Positions 17,141 through 24,449 of a stretch of 64,000 nt of DNA are shown here, piece after piece. How positions within the stretch are numbered: position 1 is the stretch's first letter; every line of letters begins with the position of its first letter. The position numbers were made by a program, and so were the translations under genes. The notes under the pieces were generated by a model that saw only the letters and a list, made by a program, of their open reading frames with translations, was not told where the DNA came from and did no database searches. Source of the stretch: Bacillota bacterium. GTDB lineage: Bacteria; Bacillota; Clostridia; Acetivibrionales; DTU013. The stretch spans positions 1 through 64,000 of the forward strand of contig JAFABI010000060.1 in NCBI GenBank assembly GCA_023426125.1. The letters are read 5' to 3'.

Positions 17141-17240
17141 TGTCATTGCGAGCGAAACGTAAGTGGAGCGAAGCAATCTCAATGATACTATCCTGGCTGG
17201 AAGTTGAGATTGCCGCGTCGCACGGCTCCTCGCAATGACA
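17141..17240. repeat. 100-bp interspersed repeat, family B
   Basis: The element begins TGTCATTGCGAGCG and ends CTCGCAATGACA, forming an imperfect long palindrome with internal GCAATCTC/GAGATTGC pairs. The copy at 61324-61423 differs at about five of 100 positions. Diverged copies are at 17511, 39378 and 47351. Confidence 0.8.
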
Positions 17241-17295
17241 ACCGGAGAGCTATCCACCTTAGTTAGCACAAATCCCTGTCGTATGCTGCTATCTT

Positions 17296-17438
17296 GGGCG
17301 GACAGCCAATGGCCGCCCCTACAGTGATAACGGCCAACGGCTGCCCCTACAGTGATAACGGGCTATGGCAGGATAGCGTACATTGTAGGGGCGCGCATTG
17401 CGCGTCCGACGGAGTCAGGGACATTCCCTGACTCCGTC
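17296..17438. repeat. Tandem family A units plus a GACGGAGTC palindrome
   Basis: GGCGGACAGCCAATGGCCG..CCCTACAG (17296-17323), a second shorter CCAACGGCTGCCCCTACAG unit, an inverted copy TGTAGGGGCGCGCATTGCGC (17384-17412) and the 31-bp palindrome 17408-17438 (arms GACGGAGTCAGGG) follow one another. The same junction of A unit and GACGGAGTC palindrome is found at 47110-47166. Confidence 0.7.
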
Positions 17439-17460
17439 AATAAGTGCACATTCTTTTTCT

Positions 17461-17627
17461 ATTGCGAATTGAAGGAGGATTAACTTCAATTCGCAATTTG
17501 TCTTAATTTATCATTGCGAGGGTCGCTTACAGCAATCTCTGCAAACCTTAAAAGCGAGATTCCCACGTCGCATTGCTCCTCGGAATGACAGGATAAATTT
17601 CATATTGCGAATTGAAGGAGGATTAAC
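17461..17627. repeat. Family E palindrome, family B copy, and half-copy of E
   Basis: A perfect 14-bp inverted repeat ATTGCGAATTGAAG...CTTCAATTCGCAAT spans 17461-17497. Its left 24 bases recur exactly at 17604-17627. Between them, 17511-17590 is an 80-bp diverged copy of family B. The gap 17083-17772 contains no supported gene. Confidence 0.65.
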
Positions 17628-17772
17628 AGAATGCTTTCATAATTTGGCAAGGTATGATAAGATGAAAAAAAAAGTACAAGTAAATACTATACTAAAGCTT
17701 GAGTATAGTTTGGGAGCAGCTCACCGGTTTTACAAGGAAGCTGCTATTTGAGATATTGAAAGGTGAACAGCC

Positions 17773-18930
17773 ATGAGTGATAACAACATAACGAAGCTGA
17801 ATTATCAGGGGAAGGAAATCATCCTAATTGCGACGGCGCATGTCTCAAAGGAAAGCGTCGAGCTTGTCAGGCGGGTGATTGAGGAAGAAAAGCCGGACAG
17901 CGTTTGCATCGAACTGGATGAGGGCCGGTACAGGAATATCCAGGATCCCAAAGCGTGGGAGAACACTGACATCGTGAAGGTTATCAAGTCAAACCGCGTG
18001 GGTTTCCTGCTTGTCAATCTCGCGTTAAGCTCCTATCAGAAAAAACTGGCGAAACAACTGGGTACGGCTGTCGGCGGCGAGATGATACAGGGCATTGAGA
18101 GCGCGAAGGAAGTTGGCGCGACCCTTGTGCTGGCCGACCGTGACATTCAGACGACCTTCCTGCGCATTTGGCGCAAGCTGAGCCTGTGGGAGAAGGGAAA
18201 GCTGCTGGCCAGCCTGTTGTTCTCTTCCGATGAAGACAAGGAAATCTCGGAGAAGGATTTGCAGGAGCTTATGCAAAGCGACATGCTGGAAACAGTCCTG
18301 GCCGGCATACGCAAACAGTTCCCGAAAATTGCGGAAATCCTTATCAATGAACGCGACCAGTATCTGGCTTCAAAGATTAAAACCGCCCCCGGCCTCAAAG
18401 TGGTTGCCGTTCTCGGCGGTGCTCATGTGCCGGGTGTGAAAGAAGAAATAGCCAATGAGCAGGACATTGCAAGCATTTCCGTCGTCCCGCCCAAAAGCCG
18501 GTTTTCCAAGATTGCCGGTTGGATCATCCCCGCCTGCATTCTGGCGCTTATCGTCTATGCCTTCGCAGTCAATTTCCAGACCGGCCTTCAACAGCTTTCG
18601 GCATGGGTACTGTGGACAGGCATACAGGCCGCTATATTTACCGCGCTTGCCCTCGGGCATCCCCTCAGTATTCTGACGGCTTTCGTGGCGGCTCCGCTTA
18701 CGACGATCCACCCGCTGCTTGCCTGCGGCTGGTTCACCGGCCTTGTGGAAGCGGCGCTCAAAAAGCCTACCGTCCAGGATGTCCATAACATCCCTTCGGA
18801 TATATTCAGCTTTAAGGGCTTTTTCAAAAACAGGTTTTTGAAGATCCTCCTGGTGGTGATAATGACGAATATCGGCGCGTCCATCGGGACGTTTGTGGCG
18901 GGAACGGATATGATCCGTAACCTGTTTTGA
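17773..18930 (+). CDS. TraB-family membrane protein
   Basis: The 385-residue protein has an N-terminal TraB/GumN-like domain with the family motifs IATAHVSKESVE, CIELDEGRY, GIESAKEVGATLVLADRDIQTT and VLGGAHVPGV. It ends in a C-terminal membrane region (about residues 255-385) of several hydrophobic helices. The family is named after the enterococcal pheromone-shutdown protein TraB. The conserved residues suggest a metal-dependent hydrolase or protease-like fold, but the substrate is unknown. The start at 17773 has AAAGGTG upstream. The following two-component genes begin 65 bases later and may be a separate unit. Confidence 0.85.
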   Translation: MSDNNITKLNYQGKEIILIATAHVSKESVELVRRVIEEEKPDSVCIELDEGRYRNIQDPKAWENTDIVKVIKSNRVGFLLVNLALSSYQKKLAKQLGTAVGGEMIQGIESAKEVGATLVLADRDIQTTFLRIWRKLSLWEKGKLLASLLFSSDEDKEISEKDLQELMQSDMLETVLAGIRKQFPKIAEILINERDQYLASKIKTAPGLKVVAVLGGAHVPGVKEEIANEQDIASISVVPPKSRFSKIAGWIIPACILALIVYAFAVNFQTGLQQLSAWVLWTGIQAAIFTALALGHPLSILTAFVAAPLTTIHPLLACGWFTGLVEAALKKPTVQDVHNIPSDIFSFKGFFKNRFLKILLVVIMTNIGASIGTFVAGTDMIRNLF

Positions 18931-18995
18931 TAGCGTGTGCTTTCCGGTATAGGGGGGAGGAATAGCAGTAAGGTTTAAGTAAAGGAGACGTTTGA

Positions 18996-19745
18996 ATGAT
19001 ACATATAGCCATTTGTGATGACGACGTGTCCGATGCCGAACGGATTGAGGAACAGATCTTGCGGCTTCAGCCTCTCTTTTCGCAGAAACTTGAAACCGAT
19101 GTTTTTTACTCCGGTGAAAGATTTTGTAAAGCCATAGAAAGCCATTGCCCGTTTGACATTGTGCTGATGGACATTGAAATGGATGGGATCGACGGGATAA
19201 TGGCCGGCCAACAGCTCCGTGCCGGCGACGAAAACGACATGGTGCTGCTTGTCTATATATCCAGCCACGAGAGCTACTATCGCCAGCTTTTTGACGCTCA
19301 GCCCTTTGCGTTTTTGGACAAGCCTATCCACCGGCAGGAGTTTTCCGATACGCTGGAAAAAGCCGTCAGCAAAACGCTTCGCCGCCGCCGGGAGGGAAAA
19401 AGAAAGATTTTGCCTGTTTCCCAAAACGGGCGTGAAGTACTTCTGCCTTTTCAAAAAATCCTCTATCTCGAAAGCAAGGTCAGAAAAATACGCCTGTTCA
19501 CGACGGAGGGCGTAATGGAGTATTACAGCACTTTGGATGCGGAAGCACAAAAGCTGGCAGCCGGCCAATTTGCCAGAACGCATCAATCGTTTATTGTAAA
19601 TTTTCGCTTTGTAAAGGAGTTTACCAGCGAGACACTGATACTCACCGACAAAACCGAGATCCCTGTAAGCAACAGCCGCAGGCCGGCGGTCAAGGCGGCA
19701 TATATGGAGTACAGGAGGAATTGCCTTGAGTGGGATACTGATTGA
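18996..19745 (+). CDS. LytTR response regulator (AgrA-like)
   Basis: The 249-residue cytosolic regulator has a receiver domain (residues 1-125) with ICDDD, phospho-acceptor D59 in VLMDIEMDG and Lys in FLDKPIHRQ. A C-terminal LytTR DNA-binding domain follows (about 140-245; ILYLESKVRKIRLFTTEG, FARTHQSFIVNFRFVKEF). AAGGAGACG precedes the ATG. It overlaps the start of the sensor gene by 20 bases. LytTR proteins bind paired short repeats; the dyad at 21083-21107 before the ABC exporter is a candidate site. Confidence 0.92.
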   Translation: MIHIAICDDDVSDAERIEEQILRLQPLFSQKLETDVFYSGERFCKAIESHCPFDIVLMDIEMDGIDGIMAGQQLRAGDENDMVLLVYISSHESYYRQLFDAQPFAFLDKPIHRQEFSDTLEKAVSKTLRRRREGKRKILPVSQNGREVLLPFQKILYLESKVRKIRLFTTEGVMEYYSTLDAEAQKLAAGQFARTHQSFIVNFRFVKEFTSETLILTDKTEIPVSNSRRPAVKAAYMEYRRNCLEWDTD

Positions 19746-21021
19746 AGATTTGTTTTACCTTGCCACGCTCCCGATTATTGCGGCCATCATTCACAACTTC
19801 TACAGCTGCTGCCTCGGCTGCCGTATGAAAAAACCGGTCGGCATTCTGCCGGTATACTTTGCCTATTGCACAATAAGCGGGGCATTATACCTGTCGCCGG
19901 TTCCCGGTGAATTTAAGCTGTTGTTGAACCTTGCACTCATTTTATGCTTAACCTGCTTCTACAATAAAAACCTGAAATGGAAAACCGGCGCGGCGTTATT
20001 CATCGTGGCGATCATGATGCTGAGCGATGCTGTGACGCAGTATTTCCTGTACTCTCTTTTCCCCGCTGATCCTGAAGCGAGCTATGTTATCAGCTTGTTT
20101 CTCTCAAAAATCGTCATGCTCATTCTGGAATATATGGCGGTGCAGCTCTTTACGACCTATGGTGACGGAACCCTGTCCAAATGGTATTGGGTGTTCATGC
20201 TTGCCTGTCCTGTGATAAGCTTTTGGGGCATATACAGGCTTAACAAGCATCCCATCATAGAGGATATGCAGCTTCTGTATCCCGCGATTGCCGTCGGACT
20301 TATATTTATCAATTTTTTTGTGTTCCTTCTCTGCGACCATATCCTGCGGTATCAGGCAGCATCCGCACAGGCCGTGAACTTAAGAAAACAGGTCAGCTAC
20401 TTTACAAGCCAATACGTCCTGGCAGAAGCATCGCAAAGGGATACGATGAAAATCCGGCACGACATCAAAAATGTCTTAATCGGACTGCAAGCGAAGATGG
20501 AGACGGGCGAGGCTGCCGAAAGCAGAAAAATCCTCGATTCGCTCTTTGGCAGCTTAAAGGCTTCCCAATGCGTAGCGCATAGCGGCAATTTCGTGGTGGA
20601 CTCCATACTCAATTACAAACAAAGAGCAGCGGCCATGCTGGACATTCCTTTCCGGCTTGACCTGCGCTTTCCCGCCGATCTCAGGCTGGACGCCGCCGTC
20701 ATCAGCGTGATTTTGGGGAATACCCTGGACAATGCGATAGAAGCCTGTGGCAAAGTTTCAGGAGAGCCACGGTACATCAAGGTGCAAATGCACTATCAGA
20801 ACGAAAGCCTGTTTATCCGCATTGAAAATCCCTACGCAGGCATGATCCATACAGGCATTGACGGACGGATACAGTCAACAAAGGCTGACAGGAAGATGCA
20901 CGGCATCGGCCTGAAAAGTGTGCGGGATACGGTTGACAAAGCCCGCGGGCTTCTGGATATTGCCTTTGCGGACGGTGTGTTTCAAGTTGAGGTTGTTCTA
21001 TTCAACATTCATCAAGCATAA
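19726..21021 (+). CDS. GHKL-family sensor histidine kinase (AgrC-like)
   Basis: The 431-residue sensor has about six hydrophobic segments in the first 210 residues. A linker and the phospho-acceptor motif IRHDIKNVL (H245) follow, then the GHKL ATPase with GNTLDNAIEAC and HGIGLKSVRDT. The TTG start at 19726 is supported by AGGAGG 7 bases upstream and lies inside the 3' end of the regulator gene, so translation is probably coupled. AgrC-type kinases usually sense peptides. The downstream ABC-2 exporter suggests control of peptide export or resistance. No AgrB/AgrD pair is present. Confidence 0.88.
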   Translation: MSGILIEDLFYLATLPIIAAIIHNFYSCCLGCRMKKPVGILPVYFAYCTISGALYLSPVPGEFKLLLNLALILCLTCFYNKNLKWKTGAALFIVAIMMLSDAVTQYFLYSLFPADPEASYVISLFLSKIVMLILEYMAVQLFTTYGDGTLSKWYWVFMLACPVISFWGIYRLNKHPIIEDMQLLYPAIAVGLIFINFFVFLLCDHILRYQAASAQAVNLRKQVSYFTSQYVLAEASQRDTMKIRHDIKNVLIGLQAKMETGEAAESRKILDSLFGSLKASQCVAHSGNFVVDSILNYKQRAAAMLDIPFRLDLRFPADLRLDAAVISVILGNTLDNAIEACGKVSGEPRYIKVQMHYQNESLFIRIENPYAGMIHTGIDGRIQSTKADRKMHGIGLKSVRDTVDKARGLLDIAFADGVFQVEVVLFNIHQA

Positions 21022-21082
21022 TTAAGCGCCGGTGGAACATACCCGGTAATCTTTTTTGCCAGTCCTCAAATTCATACAAAAT

Positions 21083-21107
21083 CTGTCCCAATTTTAACAT
21101 TGGACAG
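21083..21107. promoter_or_regulatory. Dyad before the ABC exporter
   Basis: CTGTCC and GGACAG are separated by 13 bases, with CAAT/ATTG extending the symmetry imperfectly. It lies 56-80 bases before the ATPase start and could be the target of the adjacent LytTR regulator. This is inference from position. Confidence 0.35.
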
Positions 21108-21162
21108 TTTGTTCCTGCCTTCCCATGCTATCCTGAACGCAAAACAGAAAGGAGCAAACATT

Positions 21163-22077
21163 TTGCCTGATCATGTGTTTGAAGCGAAAAACCTCACCAA
21201 GCGGTATGGTTCATACCTGGCGCTTGACAATATAAGCATGGCGATTCGCCCAGGAGAAATTTACGGCCTGGTTGGCGAGAACGGCGCAGGGAAGACCACC
21301 CTTATGAAGGTGATCGGAAGCCTTGTCAGTCCATGCAGTGGGAGCGTTTTATTGTTTGGAGGGACAGACCGGATGAAGGAAAAAAGGAGGCGGGTAGGTT
21401 ACCTGATCGAGATGCCCGCGCTTTATCCCGAATTGAGCGCAAGAGACAATCTCGAGTTTTTTTGCCGGGTATTGGACATTGCCGACAAGAGAGCAATCGA
21501 CAATGTGCTCCGGGAAGTTGACCTGGTGGATACCGGCGCAAAAAAAGCAGGTGATTTTTCGTTTGGTATGAGGCAGCGGCTGGGCCTGGCCGTTGCCCTT
21601 CTCAATGATCCGGTGTTTCTGGTGCTGGACGAACCGATAAACGGCCTCGACCCTTCCGGCATTGCTGCCTTCCGTGAAATCATAACAAGGCGCGTAAGGG
21701 AGAAAGGCGCGGCTGTGCTCATATCCAGCCATATCCTTAGCGAGCTGGAGCTGTTGGCTACCCGCTTCGGTTTTATCCATAAAGGCCGGCTGCTGAAAGA
21801 AATTTCGGCACAGGAGCTTACGGTATCCGATGAAAAGCAGATCTGCATCCAGGTTTCCAATCCGGTCCTGGCGGCAGAGCTTTTACAGAATGCTTTTCGG
21901 ATTCAGGCTGCTATCCGGGAGGATAGAGGCGAAATATGCGTATCCTCGAAAGAAACCAGCATTGAGGATACCATCTCCACGCTGGTTGGCGGCAGCATAC
22001 AAATCCTGAATGTCTCCGTCACCTCTCCCAGCCTGGAAGACTACTATTTCAACATAATCAGGGGGAATGTGGAATGA
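21163..22077 (+). CDS. ABC transporter ATP-binding protein (bacitracin/lantibiotic-export type)
   Basis: The 304-residue ATPase has Walker A GENGAGKTT, a Q-loop region, the signature FSFGMRQRLGLA, Walker B FLVLDEPINGLDP and the H-loop SSHILSE. Its C-terminal extension resembles the BcrA/LanF type. I chose TTG 21163 (AAAGGAGC 8 bases upstream) instead of an earlier in-frame TTG at 21100 because the fold starts at FEAKNLTKRYG. It overlaps the permease start by 4 bases. With the Agr-like pair it likely forms a sensing-and-export or self-protection unit against a peptide. Confidence 0.9.
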   Translation: MPDHVFEAKNLTKRYGSYLALDNISMAIRPGEIYGLVGENGAGKTTLMKVIGSLVSPCSGSVLLFGGTDRMKEKRRRVGYLIEMPALYPELSARDNLEFFCRVLDIADKRAIDNVLREVDLVDTGAKKAGDFSFGMRQRLGLAVALLNDPVFLVLDEPINGLDPSGIAAFREIITRRVREKGAAVLISSHILSELELLATRFGFIHKGRLLKEISAQELTVSDEKQICIQVSNPVLAAELLQNAFRIQAAIREDRGEICVSSKETSIEDTISTLVGGSIQILNVSVTSPSLEDYYFNIIRGNVE

Positions 22078-22877
22078 GAACCTTTTTGAAAGCAGAGAGT
22101 TTTTACCTGAGGAAAGACACCGTGCTAAGAACGGTCTGCCTTATCCTGCTGGCGGCCAGCGTTGGGCTGGTAATCTGGATACGGTCCGCCGGGGGCGGCC
22201 GGCAGATAGAAAACCTGCTGGAGCCTTTCGGGACAATCATGTCCGTCTCCTTGCTGCTGTATTTCATCCTTCCGTTTCACACCTGCTTTTTTTCAACGGA
22301 AGGTTTTGAATCGGGCACCATTAAAAATGTCATCGCATCCGGCACCAGTCGCAGCCATTATTTTTTCGGCAAGTTCGTTGCCGAGTTGAAAATCATCCTT
22401 TGGGCGATGCTTCAATTCTATGCGGTTTACTTGATTGTGTTTTACCTTGCAGCATTGGCATCCGGCGCTGATATCGGACATACGGGATTGGCAGAGCAGG
22501 CGGCTTTTGTAGTGACTGCCATCCTTTACAACGTTTTGTATCTGACTGCATATGCCGCCGTTGTGTTGATGATCGGATTTATCGTGTGGAAAACCGCAAT
22601 CGCCACCATACTGTCTTTTGCGTTCATATTCGGAAATCTGCTGATATACGGATACGGGAAAGATTCCGTCATTCCGTTTGTGCGGACGATCTCGGAGTAC
22701 TCGCTGATGACGCAGATATTCAAGTTTTCCGGCATATATGTTGAAAACTCGCAGCAAGTGATGCTGACCAGCGTGCAGGACCATTTGACCGCTGTCACTA
22801 TTCCGTGCATACTCATCGTCATCTGCTTGCTGATCGGCTTTTCCGCGTTCAAGATCCGTGATATTCAAACGGATTGA
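22074..22877 (+). CDS. ABC-2-type permease
   Basis: The 267-residue integral membrane protein has about six hydrophobic segments, with a conserved GFESGTIKNVIASGTSRSHYFFGK stretch after the second. It is translationally coupled (ATGA overlap) to the ATPase and would form its membrane channel. Size and topology fit lantibiotic-immunity or bacitracin-type ABC-2 permeases. The substrate is not determined. Confidence 0.85.
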   Translation: MRTFLKAESFYLRKDTVLRTVCLILLAASVGLVIWIRSAGGGRQIENLLEPFGTIMSVSLLLYFILPFHTCFFSTEGFESGTIKNVIASGTSRSHYFFGKFVAELKIILWAMLQFYAVYLIVFYLAALASGADIGHTGLAEQAAFVVTAILYNVLYLTAYAAVVLMIGFIVWKTAIATILSFAFIFGNLLIYGYGKDSVIPFVRTISEYSLMTQIFKFSGIYVENSQQVMLTSVQDHLTAVTIPCILIVICLLIGFSAFKIRDIQTD

Positions 22878-22984
22878 ACCTGCTGTGCCGGCGAATATGC
22901 GTGCATGTATGAAAAAAACTTAATGCAGAGGTCATTGCGTAAGGCAATAAGATGTATGGGGTTATTTGGCCGTGAAACATTCAG

Positions 22985-23132
22985 TGTAGGGGCGGCCATT
23001 GACCGTCCACTCGTGATAATATGCACAAACCATGGAATGGTGGTCGGTGCGGAAGATAAGAATAATCCCCCGGTGCAAGGGATAGCGTTATCACAGACAG
23101 CATTCTGCGGACGCGCGCAATGCGTCCCTGCA
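22985..23132. repeat. Two inverted copies of repeat family A
   Basis: TGTAGGGGCGGCCATTGACCG (22985-23009) and GCGGACGCGCGCAATGCG..CCTGCA (23107-23132) face each other about 100 bases apart. A 94-codon open frame across them (22905-23189) is most likely an artefact of the repeats. Confidence 0.6.
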
Positions 23133-23224
23133 CTTTTTCAAATGCAGGTGTGCCACTGTGGTGACATAGAATTATTCAATGAAGACTAAGCATCCGGCAT
23201 AAATACATTAAAGGAGGAGAATCC

Positions 23225-23317
23225 ATGAAAAGGAACGTTTCTCATGTCGTTTTAGGCTTAATCATTCTTGTTTTAGTTCTGTTGGCAGTTTTATTCCTGA
23301 ATATTAAGATTTCTTAA
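23225..23317 (+). CDS. 30-residue single-pass membrane peptide
   Basis: A short gene with an ideal ribosome binding site (AAGGAGG at 23211-23217, 7 bases before ATG) encodes MKRNVSHVV, a 17-residue hydrophobic core rich in Leu, Val and Ile, and NIKIS. The basic N-terminus and single helix fit a small membrane protein or regulatory peptide. It lies about 350 bases after the ABC exporter permease on the same strand and converges with the foldase-like gene. I do not recognise it. The ribosome binding site and clean hydrophobic pattern make it credible despite its size. Confidence 0.6.
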   Translation: MKRNVSHVVLGLIILVLVLLAVLFLNIKIS

Positions 23318-23345
23318 GAAGGCTGCATGCATTCAGTGAGAAGCT

Positions 23346-24449
23346 TTATTCGTGTATTCTCTCATAAGCGTCCCTATCAATATCGACCCTGGCTTCCCTC
23401 ACCAACTTATCTACGAAGATATTGTAGTTCTCGTCAAGGATAAGGGTTTTGATACTATCCTTTACTTCCTCAAAATTTTTGTAGCCTTTTTCTTCACGGG
23501 CAATGCACCGAAGGATTGTGACCGAAGAATCAGCCGTCTCGAGAATACCGCTGATCTGCCCTGGGTTCAAATTTATGGCCGCTGCTCTCAGCTCAGGATC
23601 TTTTCGCATATCAGAACGCTTGCTGTTTTCGTCGAAGGTCTGTTCCATCACATGGCGGTCTCTGTTAAATTCCTTGGACAGCTCTTCAAAGCTCCCGCCG
23701 TTTTTCAGCCTTTCCAATAGCTCTTCTATTTTTGACCTTGCCTGTTCTCTTGTAAAAGTATTGTCCTTTGACATCCCGAAGGGAAGGGATATTTTTTGGA
23801 CTCTGACGGCCACGAGCCTAAAGGCCGTATCTTTTCTGAACTCGTAGATTTCCTTTGCCTGCAGATCGGAAACGGCCAGCTCCTTCTCCGCCAGCTTTGA
23901 TTTCAATTTTATAATCAGATTGCTCATTACATAATTGAAATAATTATCCTCTGAGTACTCCACCGGTCCATAGATTACTTTGTTTTGACGGATGGCCTCT
24001 TTTCTCTCCCTGTTCTCTTTTTTTAAAGCGTTCAAAAAGCCGCCGTAGCTAATATCGTCCACTAGCCCTTTTTCCTTTGCCAGCTTTTGCTGGACAATGG
24101 TCCTTACGACCTCATCCAATGCTTTTTGGCGGGCGGTTTCCACCGGCACCTCGCCGTCATAGGCCGAAGTCCAGAAATTTTCACTGTCCTCGGCTCCGTA
24201 CTCCGCATGGAAATAGGCATAGGTTTCCGCTTTCTGCCTTGCCAGTTCAGCCTGGAAAAGCCTTAAAGAAATCGGCTCGCCGTTTACTTTGCCGATGGGA
24301 TCACTTACTCCATGGGAATGCAACGAGTAAGTGATCAATGCGGCAGAAAAGACAGCCGCGCCGGCAATAACAAATATGCCTGGCCACCGGGATTTCAAAA
24401 AGAGCTTTGTTTTACTTTTGCGCATCCGAACTGTATACTTCAAACTCAT
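23346..24449 (-). CDS. SurA/PrsA-like membrane-anchored foldase with degenerate PPIC domain
   Basis: The product (367 residues from ATG 24449) has a basic N-terminus and one membrane segment (FVIAGAAVFSAALITYSL). A SurA-like N-terminal chaperone region follows, starting at GKVNGEPISLRLFQAELARQ. A parvulin-like segment follows (FTREQARSKIEELLERLKNGGSFEELSKEF). The usual GG-LG parvulin motif is missing, so chaperone function without isomerase activity is possible. Starts at 24473, 24449 and 24425 are all in frame; only 24449 has even a weak GGGGA upstream. It overlaps the 3' end of the beta-helix gene, suggesting it helps fold that secreted protein. Confidence 0.75.
   Translation of the reverse strand: MSLKYTVRMRKSKTKLFLKSRWPGIFVIAGAAVFSAALITYSLHSHGVSDPIGKVNGEPISLRLFQAELARQKAETYAYFHAEYGAEDSENFWTSAYDGEVPVETARQKALDEVVRTIVQQKLAKEKGLVDDISYGGFLNALKKENRERKEAIRQNKVIYGPVEYSEDNYFNYVMSNLIIKLKSKLAEKELAVSDLQAKEIYEFRKDTAFRLVAVRVQKISLPFGMSKDNTFTREQARSKIEELLERLKNGGSFEELSKEFNRDRHVMEQTFDENSKRSDMRKDPELRAAAINLNPGQISGILETADSSVTILRCIAREEKGYKNFEEVKDSIKTLILDENYNIFVDKLVREARVDIDRDAYERIHE

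Noticed and set aside
17614..17642. GAAGGAGG followed by an ATG at about 17631 as a small gene
   Set aside because: The frame stops after three codons; the site is part of a duplicated 24-bp repeat.
22905..23189. 94-codon open frame downstream of the ABC-2 permease
   Set aside because: It runs through two copies of repeat family A, whose translation gives its apparent sequence; no ribosome binding site.
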